From contig JANYCY010000091.1 in NCBI GenBank assembly GCA_025360045.1, forward strand, positions 1 to 64,000: DNA of 64,000 nt, written 5' to 3'. A program made the position numbers and the translations under genes. Under the pieces are notes generated by a model. It searched no databases. It saw only the letters and a program-made list of their open reading frames with translations, and was not told where the DNA came from. This document shows, one piece after another, positions 27,435 through 36,465 of the stretch. Origin of the DNA: Janthinobacterium sp. GTDB lineage: Bacteria; Pseudomonadota; Gammaproteobacteria; Burkholderiales; Chitinibacteraceae. Each line of letters starts with the position of its first letter. The stretch's first letter is position 1.

Positions 27435-27623
27435 TTAGCCGATGGTGGCGTGGGGGCGGGTAATGGCGGCAAAAGCTTGGTTGATTTGGCTTTCTGAGTA
27501 GCGAGTTTGCAAAATCTCAGCTCTGACTTTTTCGGGTAAAGAGTAATCAGCTATCCGTTTGCCTTCTACACGGTCTTGGTTTACTCGGCGGATAGTCTCT
27601 AATGTCACTGTTAATTTAAGCAT
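27435..27623 (-). CDS. small hypothetical protein, 62 residues
   Basis: A short, soluble, charged protein (starts MLKLTVTLETIRRVNQD). ATG 27623 is preceded by GGGGAG at eight bases, better supported than a longer frame. No family recognised. Probably cotranscribed with the 164-residue gene that follows after nine bases. Confidence 0.55.
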   Translation of the reverse strand: MLKLTVTLETIRRVNQDRVEGKRIADYSLPEKVRAEILQTRYSESQINQAFAAITRPHATIG

Positions 27624-27773
27624 TATCGATGCTCCCCGTATTAAGTATTGCAAGATGGATGTTTCAGCGTTGTCTTTGCAATTTTAGCTTTTTATGCTTG
27701 ATAAACAAAGGCTTTTCTATTGGGAATTGTTTTTTAATGACAAGTTTTCTTGTCTGTTCAGTGTTGGGGGCAT

Positions 27774-28040
27774 TTAACTCAATGGCAAATAAACCCTCGC
27801 TACCACGCCGCCCTCCGCATGATTCGCCAAGCTCACATTCCCGCCATGTAATTCCAGCATGGTGCGGGTCAGTGCTAGCCCTAGGCCGGTGCTTTTTTGG
27901 CCGGTGGCGGGGCGGGGTAGGGAGTAGAAGCGCTCGAATAGGCGGCTGAGGGCGTAATCGGGGATGGGCTCGCCTTGGTTGTGGATGGCAATTTGCAAGC
28001 TTTGCGCCTCAATTGTCAGCCCGATATGGATTTTGCCGTG
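27774..28040 (-). pseudogene. creC: creC remnant: histidine kinase C-terminal ATPase fragment
   Basis: Only the last roughly 90 residues of a CreC-like sensor kinase remain. IPDYALSRLFERFYSLPRP and the G2 box STGLGLALTRTMLELHGG match the end of CreC closely. The frame is open back to a stop at 28098-28100, but recognisable similarity begins only near 28040. Sensor, membrane helices, phospho-acceptor His and N box are missing. It follows the creB remnant in another frame. Confidence 0.8.
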
Positions 28041-28435
28041 GACAAAAAGCCCATTATGGCTTGCGGAATGGCTGGGCTGCTGCGCTTTAAAATAGCTTTA
28101 ACTCTTGCTGCCACTTCGCGCGGACTAAAGGGCTTGAGCACATAATCGTCCGCGCCTAATTCCAAACCTAAAATTCGATCGAATTCCTCGCTTCTGGCGG
28201 TGAGCAGCAGCACAGGTAGCTCGCTATGGCGGCGCAGGCGTTTGAGCACTTCCAAGCCGCTATCATCGGGCAGGCCGATATCTAAAATCAGCAGATCAGG
28301 TTTTTGCGCCTGAATGGCCGCCTCGCCTTCGCGGGCTAGCGTGTAGCAGCTTACGGCAAAACCTTCTCGCTCCAGCGCAAAGCGTAGCGTATCGCTAATG
28401 GCCGCTTCGTCTTCGATCAGGATGATAGATGACAT
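28016..28435 (-). pseudogene. creB: creB remnant: receiver domain without DNA-binding domain
   Basis: The receiver domain is intact (ILIEDEAAISDTL with the acidic pocket, phospho-acceptor Asp in LLILDIGLPDDSG, LTARSEEFDRILGLELGADDY, conserved Lys in LKPFSPREVAARV). After about residue 122 the homology stops and 17 unrelated residues lead to a stop. The OmpR-type winged helix is gone. The junction with the creC fragment lies about 28040-28090, so one deletion removed the creB end and most of creC. It could still be made as a 139-residue receiver-only protein. Confidence 0.8.
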
Positions 28436-28627
28436 GCAGATGATCCTGAATTAATTGCTTTGATTGTAAGTGACTTTATGCCGTAGTTGTCAGTGTATTT
28501 ACTGCTATGCTGCATTGCAGCATAAATTTAATCTCCATGCTTTAAGCTAAATGGCTTTGCTACATCAAACGCTAAATACCACGGTTTGAATCCTGTATTG
28601 CAGGATTTAAGGCGTAGAGGGCTGGCT

Positions 28628-29614
28628 ATGACTAAGAAAGTGATTAATCTTGCTTTACAAGGTGGCGGTGCGCATGGCGCATTTACTTGGGGCGTGCTGG
28701 ATGCCCTGCTTGAAGACGGGCGTATTCAGTTTGAAGGCGTCAGCGGCACCAGTGCGGGGGCGATGAATGCTGTGGTGCTGGCGCAGGGCTTGATGGATGG
28801 CGGCGCTAGCGGGGCAAGGCTGGCACTGGATCAGTTCTGGCAAGCGCTGGCGGCTAGTATGCCGGGGGATTTAGGCCAAGGCGACGGGGCAGGCATCAGC
28901 TCGGTGACCAAGGCAATGCAGCAGTGGACGCGTTATTTATCCCCCAGCCAAATGAATCCTTTTGATTTGAATCCGCTGCGTGATTTAATCGAGAATCAAA
29001 TTGATTTTGCCGCTTTACAAAAACATAGCCCAGTTAAATTATTTATTGCCACCACCCATGCTAATTCAGGCAAGTTAAGGATTTTTCAGAATCATGAAAT
29101 GAGCGCCGATGTGATTCTGGCCTCGGCTTGTTTGCCGACGATTTACCGCAGCGTATTAATCGATGGCGAGCCTTATTGGGATGGCGCTTATTCAGCTAAT
29201 CCAGCAGTGTTTCCCTTATTTGACTACTGCGATGCCTGCGATATTTTACTGATTTTATTGCAGCCTTTGTCTCTCGAAGCTACACCTGATTCTGCTAGAG
29301 AAATTCAAAGCAGAATTTTAGACATTACTTTTCAATCGGGTTTTTTGCGTGAAATGCAAATGTTTACTCGCTTAAAAGCGCGTCGGCCGCTCTTTGTTTG
29401 GTCTAAATTAGATCGGCATATTGCCCGCACTCATTTTCATTTAATTGAGGCGGAATTAGCGCAATTTGATGCCGAATCAAAATTAACCGTAAATCTAAAG
29501 TTTTTTTCCACACTTAAAAGCTTGGGCCGCGAGGCTGGGCAAAAATGGCTGGAGGAAAACCATCTTAAGCTGGGTAAGTTATCTAGTGTGGATTTAGCCG
29601 AGGTGTTTTCCTGA
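28628..29614 (+). CDS. patatin-like phospholipase
   Basis: A 328-residue cytoplasmic patatin-fold hydrolase. The oxyanion motif GGGAHGAFTWG, the nucleophile elbow GTSAGAM (about residue 45-50) and the catalytic Asp in DGAYSANP give the Ser-Asp dyad. Enzymes of this RssA-like group cleave acyl esters of phospholipids or related substrates. ATG 28628 with AGAGG seven bases upstream is preferred to a TTG at 28586. Stands alone. Confidence 0.85.
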   Translation: MTKKVINLALQGGGAHGAFTWGVLDALLEDGRIQFEGVSGTSAGAMNAVVLAQGLMDGGASGARLALDQFWQALAASMPGDLGQGDGAGISSVTKAMQQWTRYLSPSQMNPFDLNPLRDLIENQIDFAALQKHSPVKLFIATTHANSGKLRIFQNHEMSADVILASACLPTIYRSVLIDGEPYWDGAYSANPAVFPLFDYCDACDILLILLQPLSLEATPDSAREIQSRILDITFQSGFLREMQMFTRLKARRPLFVWSKLDRHIARTHFHLIEAELAQFDAESKLTVNLKFFSTLKSLGREAGQKWLEENHLKLGKLSSVDLAEVFS

Positions 29615-29747
29615 TCGCCGGATAAGGATGCGATTTGCGCAAAATTTTGCCATTTACCAAGGCAATGCGGCGAAACAGGCCTTGTTGCTGCATAATGTGG
29701 ATTAACTTAACAACAAAAAAGGATAGGAGTTTCTTGAAACTCCGGAT

Positions 29748-31052
29748 ATGGGTAGTAGTATCTTACTGATTGTTCTCGCTTTTCTGCTGGTACTTCTGAA
29801 CGGCTTTTTTGTGGCCGCAGAGTTTGGTTTAGTTAAATTACGCTCTACTCGTGTTAAAGCCATTGCCAAAACAATGGGCTGGCGCGGGCGTATTTTACTG
29901 AAAGTGCATGGCGATTTAGACGCCTATCTTTCAGCTTGCCAGCTCGGTATTACCCTCTCATCCCTTGGTCTTGGCTGGATTGGTGAGCCTGCTTTCGTGC
30001 AGCTGCTGCAACCCCTCTTAGGGGCTGTTGGCATTGTGAACGAAGCACTGGTGCATTCTATTTCCTTTGCTGTTGCCTTCTTTATTATTTCCTATTTGCA
30101 TATTGTGGTGGGTGAGTTAGCCCCCAAATCGATGGCGATTCGCATGCCGGGTAAAGTCAGCATGTGGACTGCCGTGCCGCTGTATTGCTTTTACTGGCTG
30201 ATGTACCCCGCAATCTGGACGCTTAATCACAGCGCCAACTGGGTGCTGCGTAAAGTGGGCTTGGATGTGGCTCCTGGCCACGATAGTCATTACTCCTCTG
30301 AAGAGCTCAAGCTGATCTTGCGCACCTCTCAGTCAGATGATCAATATTCTGAAGATGATTGGCGCGTATTGGCGCAGGCGCTGGATTTCCGCGATTTGGA
30401 TGTGGCCGATTTAATGCACCCATTTAGCGAAGCGGTGGCTCTATCGGCCAGTGCCGATATTGAAACCAGCCTAGATAAAATTGTTCAGCACCGTTATAGC
30501 CGCTATCCGCTACTGGACGAAAACGGCCATGTGCAGTCAGTGGTCCATCTCAAAGATATTTTCTTTGCCATGCGTAAGGGCGAGATGCCAGCGCGTTTAG
30601 ATAAATTGGCGCGTCCGGTACAAACCGTATCGCCGCGTTTATCCGCATCCGAGCTATTTAAACGCTTCCAGCACGGCGCACCGCATTTTGCTGTAGTGGC
30701 TTATCAAGACGGGCAGCCGCTCGGCTTTATCACCTTAGATAATTTGCTTGGCGCTTTGGTGGGCGAGATTCGTGACGAATTTCGCCAGGCACAGAATGAA
30801 TGGTCCAAGCTGGACGATGGCTCGATGATCGGTAAGGGCAGCTTAACCATCTTTACCCTAGAGCGTGCCTTGGGGATTGATATTGAAGACACTGATGTGG
30901 ATTCGGTAGGTGGCTTGATTATGCAGCAGCTGGGTGATTTGCCTACAGAGGGCCAGCGTATTCAGTTTGACCACTTCGACGCCGTGGTCAAAAAAATGAA
31001 CGGGCCAAGGATTGTGCTGGTGAGGATTTACCCGAGGGAAATGGTGAGCTGA
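29748..31052 (+). CDS. CNNM/CorC-type membrane protein with CBS domains
   Basis: A 434-residue protein of the so-called hemolysin (HlyC/CorC, YtfL-like) family. Four hydrophobic segments form the DUF21/CNNM domain (about 1-190; FVAAEFGLVKLR near the N-terminus), followed by two CBS modules (about 210-330; RYSRYPLLDENGHV) and a CorC-HlyC domain (about 345-430). The family is linked to Mg2+ or cobalt homeostasis, and haemolysin is a historical misnomer. Monocistronic. Confidence 0.85.
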   Translation: MGSSILLIVLAFLLVLLNGFFVAAEFGLVKLRSTRVKAIAKTMGWRGRILLKVHGDLDAYLSACQLGITLSSLGLGWIGEPAFVQLLQPLLGAVGIVNEALVHSISFAVAFFIISYLHIVVGELAPKSMAIRMPGKVSMWTAVPLYCFYWLMYPAIWTLNHSANWVLRKVGLDVAPGHDSHYSSEELKLILRTSQSDDQYSEDDWRVLAQALDFRDLDVADLMHPFSEAVALSASADIETSLDKIVQHRYSRYPLLDENGHVQSVVHLKDIFFAMRKGEMPARLDKLARPVQTVSPRLSASELFKRFQHGAPHFAVVAYQDGQPLGFITLDNLLGALVGEIRDEFRQAQNEWSKLDDGSMIGKGSLTIFTLERALGIDIEDTDVDSVGGLIMQQLGDLPTEGQRIQFDHFDAVVKKMNGPRIVLVRIYPREMVS

Positions 31053-31425
31053 CTTAGGGTGGCACATAAAAATGTGCCCTATAGGTATCAAGCTAAGCCT
31101 TTGTCATGGAGTGAATCGGCATTTTATAGGGTGTACAACGACGTAGTCGTTGCGCACCGCAAAACGGTGCGCAAGAAAAACGACTTGCACACCCTAGAAA
31201 AAAGCAGCTTTTGTTTGTTTTTGGTGATGCCTATAGTGGGCACAAAAACGTGCCTACTCTAAGCGTTGTTTTTCTTCGTGAAACTCCGTGTTCTCTGTGG
31301 CCTCTGTGGTTCAATATTTGGGTTTTGCAATGCCATATCACTTAAGTGGATGTGATTGGGTTGCTCCCGCCCTAGACTTCCCCGCGTTTCTTTGACATGC
31401 TTGCATCAATCTTATTAATCTAAAG
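31053..31425. repeat. 373-base gap filled with dispersed palindromes
   Basis: It contains a GGTGGCACATAAAAATGTGCC hairpin (31055-31084), a GGGTGTACAACGACG ... CGACTTGCACACCC palindrome (31126-31196, related to 36543-36612 and 61245-61305), an AGTGGGCAC/GTGCCTACT hairpin (31231-31260) and the right half of the long TTGAACCACGGAG family (31275-31326). No gene is visible. Confidence 0.75.
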
Positions 31426-32820
31426 ATGCTGATGCAAGCTTTTGTCTTTCTGCTGTTTTTGGGCTTACTCTCCTCTGCACAAGCCGCCACCCAGCCCTGC
31501 CGTATCGATGGATTTCCTCAGGAAGTGCAATGTGGGCAGCTTGCTAGGCCGCTTGATCCTGCGGCGCCTCAGGGTAAGAAAATCCAGCTTCATTATGTGG
31601 TGCTGCGGGCGCAAGATCGAAACAAGCTGGCCGATCCCATCTTCCTGCTGGCTGGTGGGCCGGGGCAGAGTGCGATCAATGTGGCGAGTTGGGCCGAGCA
31701 TTTATTCAATAAATTGCAATTACGCCGTGATGTGGTGTTTGTCGATCAGCGAGGCACGGGCCGTTCTGCACCGCTGGAATGCCCAGAATCACAAGATTTA
31801 AGTAAGCTGGCCGACACCGATGGTGCGATGCGTGAAATTAGCCGCTGCCAAGTCGCTTTACAAAAACTGCCTTATGGCGATCTGCGCTTTTTTACCACTA
31901 CGATTGCTGTGCAAGATTTAGAAGCGGTGCGTAAGGCCGAAGGCTATCCGAGCATTAATCTGGTCGGTATTTCCTACGGCACTCGGGTGGGGCTAGAGTA
32001 TGTGCGCCAATATCCGCAAGCGGTGCGGCGTGTGGTGCTCGATGGCGTGTTGCCACCCGATTACGCCATATCCGGCAGCGATATACAAAAGGCGCTGGAT
32101 AATCTGTTTGCCGATTGCAAAAGCGACTCGCGTTGCCAACACGCTTATCCCAATTTGGCACAGAGTTGGCGAGATTTGCTGGCCAGCACGCCTAAAGCCA
32201 CCGTATTAAAACACCCCCGTTTAAATACCGAAGCCAATGTGACCATCAGCCGCGACAGCGTGCTGGGCATGGTGTCGGCCGTGCTGTATTCGCCGGTGAA
32301 TAGCGCAGGCCTACCGTTTGCCATTACAGAGGCCAAGGCCGGGCGGTTTAATCCGCTGCTGGCGCTTAGCGGGCAGACGGCTTTGCCCAATGCGGGCAAG
32401 ATTTTTACAGGCATGCATTACTCGGTATGGTGCGCCGAGGAAGCGGGGCGCTTGTCGATAGTGGATGATGATTTTGGTCGCTTTCGTAGTGAAACCTACC
32501 GCAAAGTCTGCGCCAACTGGCCGCACGGCATCGTGCCAGCGGCCTTCTATACCCTGCCTAAAAGCGCGTCCCCTGTGCTGCTACTGAGCGGCGGGCTGGA
32601 TCCGGTTACACCCCCCCAGCATGCGACACGCGTCGCCAAAGCGCTGGGAGACAAGGCCAAGCACGTGGTATTGGGCAACTCCGGCCACGGCATGCTGATG
32701 CAAAACTGCGTGGATGATCTGGTGTACCGCTTTGTGAATGCAGAAGACGTGCAGAAAGTAGACCTAAGCTGCGTAAAACCCATCCCAAGGCCCATGGTGT
32801 GGGTCTTGCCTAAGGGTTAA
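31426..32820 (+). CDS. secreted alpha/beta hydrolase (TAP-like peptidase family)
   Basis: A 464-residue exported alpha/beta-hydrolase. The first 20 residues are a signal peptide ending AQA. Catalytic features: LLAGGPGQSAI (oxyanion HGGPG-like loop), VFVDQRGTGRS, nucleophile GISYGTR (about residue 185), Asp in GGLDPVTPP and His in GNSGHGML. This resembles tripeptidyl aminopeptidase/proline iminopeptidase-like enzymes that remove N-terminal residues or peptides, acting in the periplasm or outside. Substrate unknown. Confidence 0.82.
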   Translation: MLMQAFVFLLFLGLLSSAQAATQPCRIDGFPQEVQCGQLARPLDPAAPQGKKIQLHYVVLRAQDRNKLADPIFLLAGGPGQSAINVASWAEHLFNKLQLRRDVVFVDQRGTGRSAPLECPESQDLSKLADTDGAMREISRCQVALQKLPYGDLRFFTTTIAVQDLEAVRKAEGYPSINLVGISYGTRVGLEYVRQYPQAVRRVVLDGVLPPDYAISGSDIQKALDNLFADCKSDSRCQHAYPNLAQSWRDLLASTPKATVLKHPRLNTEANVTISRDSVLGMVSAVLYSPVNSAGLPFAITEAKAGRFNPLLALSGQTALPNAGKIFTGMHYSVWCAEEAGRLSIVDDDFGRFRSETYRKVCANWPHGIVPAAFYTLPKSASPVLLLSGGLDPVTPPQHATRVAKALGDKAKHVVLGNSGHGMLMQNCVDDLVYRFVNAEDVQKVDLSCVKPIPRPMVWVLPKG

Positions 32821-32823
32821 GCT

Positions 32824-32945
32824 AAACCCAAATCTTGAACCACGGAGGGCACAGAGAACACAGAGTTACACGGAAAAAAGTAATTCAAGGTTTTCTCCGT
32901 GATCCTCCGTGTTCTCCTTTTCTCCGTGGTTCAAGGTTTGGGTTC
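32824..32945. repeat. long TTGAACCACGGAG palindrome, full copy
   Basis: About 120 bp: AAACCCAAATCTTGAACC on the left, GGTTCAAGGTTTGGGTT on the right, the arms continuing as runs of CACGGAG/CACAGAG and CTCCGTG. It lies between the hydrolase stop and natA. Sequence near 32835 makes an apparent N-terminal extension of natA that is not real. Confidence 0.9.
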
Positions 32946-32978
32946 TCAAAGGAAGGATTCAATGTTTGTGATAGTGCC

Positions 32979-33737
32979 ATGATTATTGTCGAGCAATTAT
33001 CTAAGCAATTTGTTCGTGAAACAGCTTGGCCGCGCCGATCTACCAGCGTGGTGCAGGCGGTGAAGGATATTCACTTTAGCGCGGCGAACGGCGTGGTCAC
33101 AGGCTTGTTGGGCGCAAATGGCGCGGGCAAGACTACAACTTTGCGCATGATTGCCGCGTTGCTCCCTGCAGATTCTGGGCGGGTGCTGGTCGATGGTGTG
33201 CAGGTGGAGGCAGGCAAGCAGGCCACGCAAGCGCGGATGGGCGTGTTGTCCGATGCGCGGGGCCTGTACCCAAGGCTGAGCGCCCGTGAAAATATTGCCT
33301 ACTACGGTGTGCTGCACGGCATGAGCAAGGATGAGGCCAATGAGCGAGCCACGGCGCTGGCTGATGCACTGGATATGCGTGCCTTAATGGAGCGGCGCTG
33401 CGAGGGCTTTAGTCAGGGCGAAAAAATGAAAACGGCACTAGCAAGGGCGCTGGTGCATGATCCGCAAAATATCATTCTGGACGAGCCAACCAACGGCCTT
33501 GATGTGCTGGCCACCCGAGCGCTACGCGAGTTTCTAGCATGGCTAAAATCGCCAGCGGGCGGCAGTAAATGCATTCTGTTTTCGACCCATATCATGCAAG
33601 AAGTAGAGCGGCTTTGCGACCATGTGGTGATCGTGGCTGGCGGCGAAACTGTCGCGCAGGGCACGGTAGCCGAGCTATTAGATCTGGCCGCAGAAAGCAA
33701 TTTTGAAGATGCCTTTGTGAAACTGGCCTTTGCTTGA
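32979..33737 (+). CDS. natA: ABC transporter ATP-binding protein, NatA-like
   Basis: A 252-residue ATPase subunit: Walker A GANGAGKTTT, signature FSQGEKMKT, Walker B IILDEPTNGLD and His switch FSTHIMQ. With the following permease it forms an exporter resembling NatAB (sodium extrusion) or other ABC-2 systems. ATG 32979 overlaps the TGA of a six-codon ORF (ATG 32962, ribosome site AAGGAAGG), so it may start by coupling. Longer frames run into the palindromic repeat. The NatA name is by similarity only. Confidence 0.82.
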   Translation: MIIVEQLSKQFVRETAWPRRSTSVVQAVKDIHFSAANGVVTGLLGANGAGKTTTLRMIAALLPADSGRVLVDGVQVEAGKQATQARMGVLSDARGLYPRLSARENIAYYGVLHGMSKDEANERATALADALDMRALMERRCEGFSQGEKMKTALARALVHDPQNIILDEPTNGLDVLATRALREFLAWLKSPAGGSKCILFSTHIMQEVERLCDHVVIVAGGETVAQGTVAELLDLAAESNFEDAFVKLAFA

Positions 33738-33763
33738 AGTATCACGGAAAAAAGCGCCATAAA

Positions 33764-34083
33764 TGTAGCGTGGGCACGCTTTTGTGCCCACGCGTAGCTA
33801 AACCCAAATCTTGAACCACAGAGAACACGGAGGACACAGAGTTACACGGAGAAAACCAAGAGGAGTAATTGGTTTTGTGTATCTTTCGTGGGCATCTGCT
33901 TTGTTTTTTTGTGTTCCTGTGTAGTTAGCAAATATGTAGGGTGGGCACGTTTTTGTGCTCACCGCAGACGCGAAACCCAAGCCTTAAAATACGGATTTCT
34001 ATGGAGAAAATCATTCTATGTTTTGTTTTTCTCCGTGACCCTCCGTGTTCTCCTTAACTCCGTGGTTTAGGACTTGGGTTTTA
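33764..34083. repeat. repeat-filled gap between natA and its permease
   Basis: The gap holds GTAGCGTGGGCACGC/GCGTGCCCACGC-type hairpins (33764-33798 and 33935-33965) and two copies of the long TTGAACCACGGAG family: a degenerate one from 33800 to about 33928 and a second at 33973-34083 (AAACCCAAGCC ... GGACTTGGGTTTT). Two insertions in tandem separate genes that must work together. Confidence 0.85.
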
Positions 34084-34110
34084 AATACAAAATCAACTGG
34101 ATATGATCGC

Positions 34111-35268
34111 ATGATGATTTGGGAAATATTTAAAAAAGAATGGGTCGATTCATTAAGAGACAAGCGCACCATGCTGGTGGTGATTTTGTCTTCTTTAATG
34201 GGTATGCCCTTTTTTTTATTTATTAGCTCTGAAGCTTATTCCAGAATGGATGAGCAAAAACGCTTTATTCGCGTAGTCGGCGCCCAATATGCGCCAGAGT
34301 TAATCAATTATATTGCCCGGCAAGGTTTTGAGATTAAAGCCGCCGGGGCTGATTATGCAAAGAAATTACACAGCAAAGAATATACCGAGCCAGTGCTGTT
34401 ATTACCGCAAAATTTTGCCAGACTATATGCCGCAGGAATTGCGCCCAAGGTAGAGATTGTCAGTGATTTAGCGAATAAAGATACGCAAATGGGCGTGCGG
34501 CCGATTAAGGTGCTGTTGCAAGGCTTTATGCAGGAGCAGGCAGGTTTAAATCTAAGCTTGCGTGGCATTTCTGCCGAAATACTCAGTGTGATTAAAGTAG
34601 AAGAGCGCCATTTAAGCCGCGCGCAAAATCAACAGAGTGCGGGGCTTAAAGAAATGCTGCCCTTTATGTTTATCATGACGCTATTAGGCGTGGGCATGTA
34701 TGCGGCGATTGATACCTCGGCAGGCGAGCGCGAACGTGGTTCATTAGAGCCTTTAATGATGAATCCGGTATCGAGCTGGCATTTTGCTTTAGGCAAATGG
34801 GCAGCGGTGGGCACGCTCACGGTTTGTGTATTGTTTTTTAATGTAATGAGCATTTTCCCTTCGCTATTTTTAATTAAAAACGAAGTATTAAAAATCGCTT
34901 TTCAATTCTCAATCAAAGACGCTTTTGTATTTTTGGCCGTGCTGTGCCCGCTGGCACTGGCCATTGCCGCCCTGCAAATTGCCGTGGCGATTAACGGTAA
35001 AAGCCACAAAGAAGCGCAGGCTAGAAATTCTATGCTGATGCTGCTTGCTCCACTGGCTTTGGTGATTGGCATGCTAAAGCAGGGGGCAGATCCCGTCTGG
35101 TTTTCTTGGACGCCGCTGTTAGCGCAAAACCAGCTGATTATCAAAATACTGAATGGCGAAACCCTGAGCCTTGCAGAAGTGCTCATCCCCGTATTGGTTT
35201 GCGTGGTGATTCTGCTGGCAAGCCTGAGCTACACCGCACAGAAAATGCGGCGGGTGGTGATGCATTAG
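34111..35268 (+). CDS. natB: ABC-2 type permease, NatB-like
   Basis: A 385-residue membrane subunit: one N-terminal helix (about 20-40), a periplasmic domain (about 45-185) and five helices towards the C-terminus, with the ABC-2 signature-like SAGERERGSLEPLMMNPV near residue 210-227. It pairs with the ATPase encoded upstream. ATG 34111 chosen, with 34114 equally possible. Substrate unproven. Confidence 0.82.
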   Translation: MMIWEIFKKEWVDSLRDKRTMLVVILSSLMGMPFFLFISSEAYSRMDEQKRFIRVVGAQYAPELINYIARQGFEIKAAGADYAKKLHSKEYTEPVLLLPQNFARLYAAGIAPKVEIVSDLANKDTQMGVRPIKVLLQGFMQEQAGLNLSLRGISAEILSVIKVEERHLSRAQNQQSAGLKEMLPFMFIMTLLGVGMYAAIDTSAGERERGSLEPLMMNPVSSWHFALGKWAAVGTLTVCVLFFNVMSIFPSLFLIKNEVLKIAFQFSIKDAFVFLAVLCPLALAIAALQIAVAINGKSHKEAQARNSMLMLLAPLALVIGMLKQGADPVWFSWTPLLAQNQLIIKILNGETLSLAEVLIPVLVCVVILLASLSYTAQKMRRVVMH

Positions 35269-35340
35269 GTGTTGCACAGCTCTAATGCCATTTTGGGGTA
35301 AAATCTGGGTAATTAAATTTTATCATTCATGTGGATTTTT

Positions 35341-36465
35341 ATGACCTCTGCCAAGTCTCACGTCGTTCATATTGCGGTTCCCCCTACTCAGGGCGAGCTG
35401 TCTAGTGCCCAAAAAACATTTAATCGCCTGCGCAAAAAAATTGATAAACAGCGTTTGGAGCTAGCGCTGTGGCAGGCGACGATTCCGCAATACGGTGCTA
35501 AGCACCGCGAGGAATACGAGCCGCTATGGGTAACGTTTAACCAACACCGCTCTGAGATGTTGTGCTTTCTAAATGTGGCGATGTCAAATAAAGCCTTAAC
35601 GCAAATGGAGAAAGATAAAATCAGCGACATCATTTGCCTGACTGCACCTCTGGTGATTAAAGAGACTCAGGATGAGGATTTAAAACAAATTTATACCCAG
35701 CATAGTGGCTCAGATTTTGATGAAGAGCTGGCGGACAGCCAGCTTGAGTTGCAAGCGATGATGAAGCAAATGTTTGGTGTTGATCTGGACGATGATGTTG
35801 ATTTCAGTACGCCCGATGGCATGCGGGAAGCCATGGGGAAGATTTTTGAGCAGAAACAGGCCGAGATGGAACGGGCTGAAAGTCAGCAAGCGCCGCGTAA
35901 AAAAACGGCCAAGCAATTAGCTAGCGAGGCCAAAAAAGAGCTGGCAGAAAAAGAAGTCAGTCAGTCGATTCGGGCGGTGTTTCGTCAGCTAGCCGCAGCT
36001 CTGCATCCTGATCGAGAACAAGATGATGCCGAACGTATTCGCAAAACCGCACTAATGCAAAGAGTTAACGTGGCCTATGCCAATAAAGATTTGCTGACTC
36101 TGCTGCAATTGCAATTAGAAGCCGAGCAAATTGATCAGGACAGTATTAATACGATTTCTGATGAGCGATTAAAGCATTTTAATCAAGTATTAAAAGATCA
36201 GTCTGAAGAATTGCAGCAAGAATTAGCGGGGATTGAGATGTCATTCAATGTCCAGTTTCAAATGGCCCCTGACAAAAAGTTAACACCTAAAGGCGTATTA
36301 AGGGATTTGCAATTTTCAATTAATGATTTAGAAAAATATATTCGCGATGTGCAGCGCGATTTTAGTGCGGTTCAAAATATACAAGGCTTGAAACGTTTTT
36401 TAAGAACACAGAAAATAGCAAGAGAGCCATCCCTAGATGATTTATTTTTGAATTTTCCATTTTAA
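35341..36465 (+). CDS. J-domain co-chaperone-like protein
   Basis: A 374-residue soluble, highly charged protein. A Lys/Glu-rich coiled region (about 160-210) precedes a J-domain-like segment with the HPD tripeptide (AAALHPDREQDD, about residues 221-232) and helix IV sequence NVAYANKDLLTLLQLQ; a helical tail follows. J-domains stimulate DnaK; the HPD is intact. N-terminal half of unknown function. ATG 35341 chosen over 35329. Monocistronic. Confidence 0.7.
   Translation: MTSAKSHVVHIAVPPTQGELSSAQKTFNRLRKKIDKQRLELALWQATIPQYGAKHREEYEPLWVTFNQHRSEMLCFLNVAMSNKALTQMEKDKISDIICLTAPLVIKETQDEDLKQIYTQHSGSDFDEELADSQLELQAMMKQMFGVDLDDDVDFSTPDGMREAMGKIFEQKQAEMERAESQQAPRKKTAKQLASEAKKELAEKEVSQSIRAVFRQLAAALHPDREQDDAERIRKTALMQRVNVAYANKDLLTLLQLQLEAEQIDQDSINTISDERLKHFNQVLKDQSEELQQELAGIEMSFNVQFQMAPDKKLTPKGVLRDLQFSINDLEKYIRDVQRDFSAVQNIQGLKRFLRTQKIAREPSLDDLFLNFPF

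Noticed and set aside
31126-31196. Possible CRISPR-like repeats in the 31.1-31.3 kb gap
   Set aside because: The repeats are palindromes of different families with no regular spacer pattern.
32835-32978. 48-residue N-terminal extension of natA
   Set aside because: The extension is translated palindromic repeat; conserved NatA sequence begins at ATG 32979.
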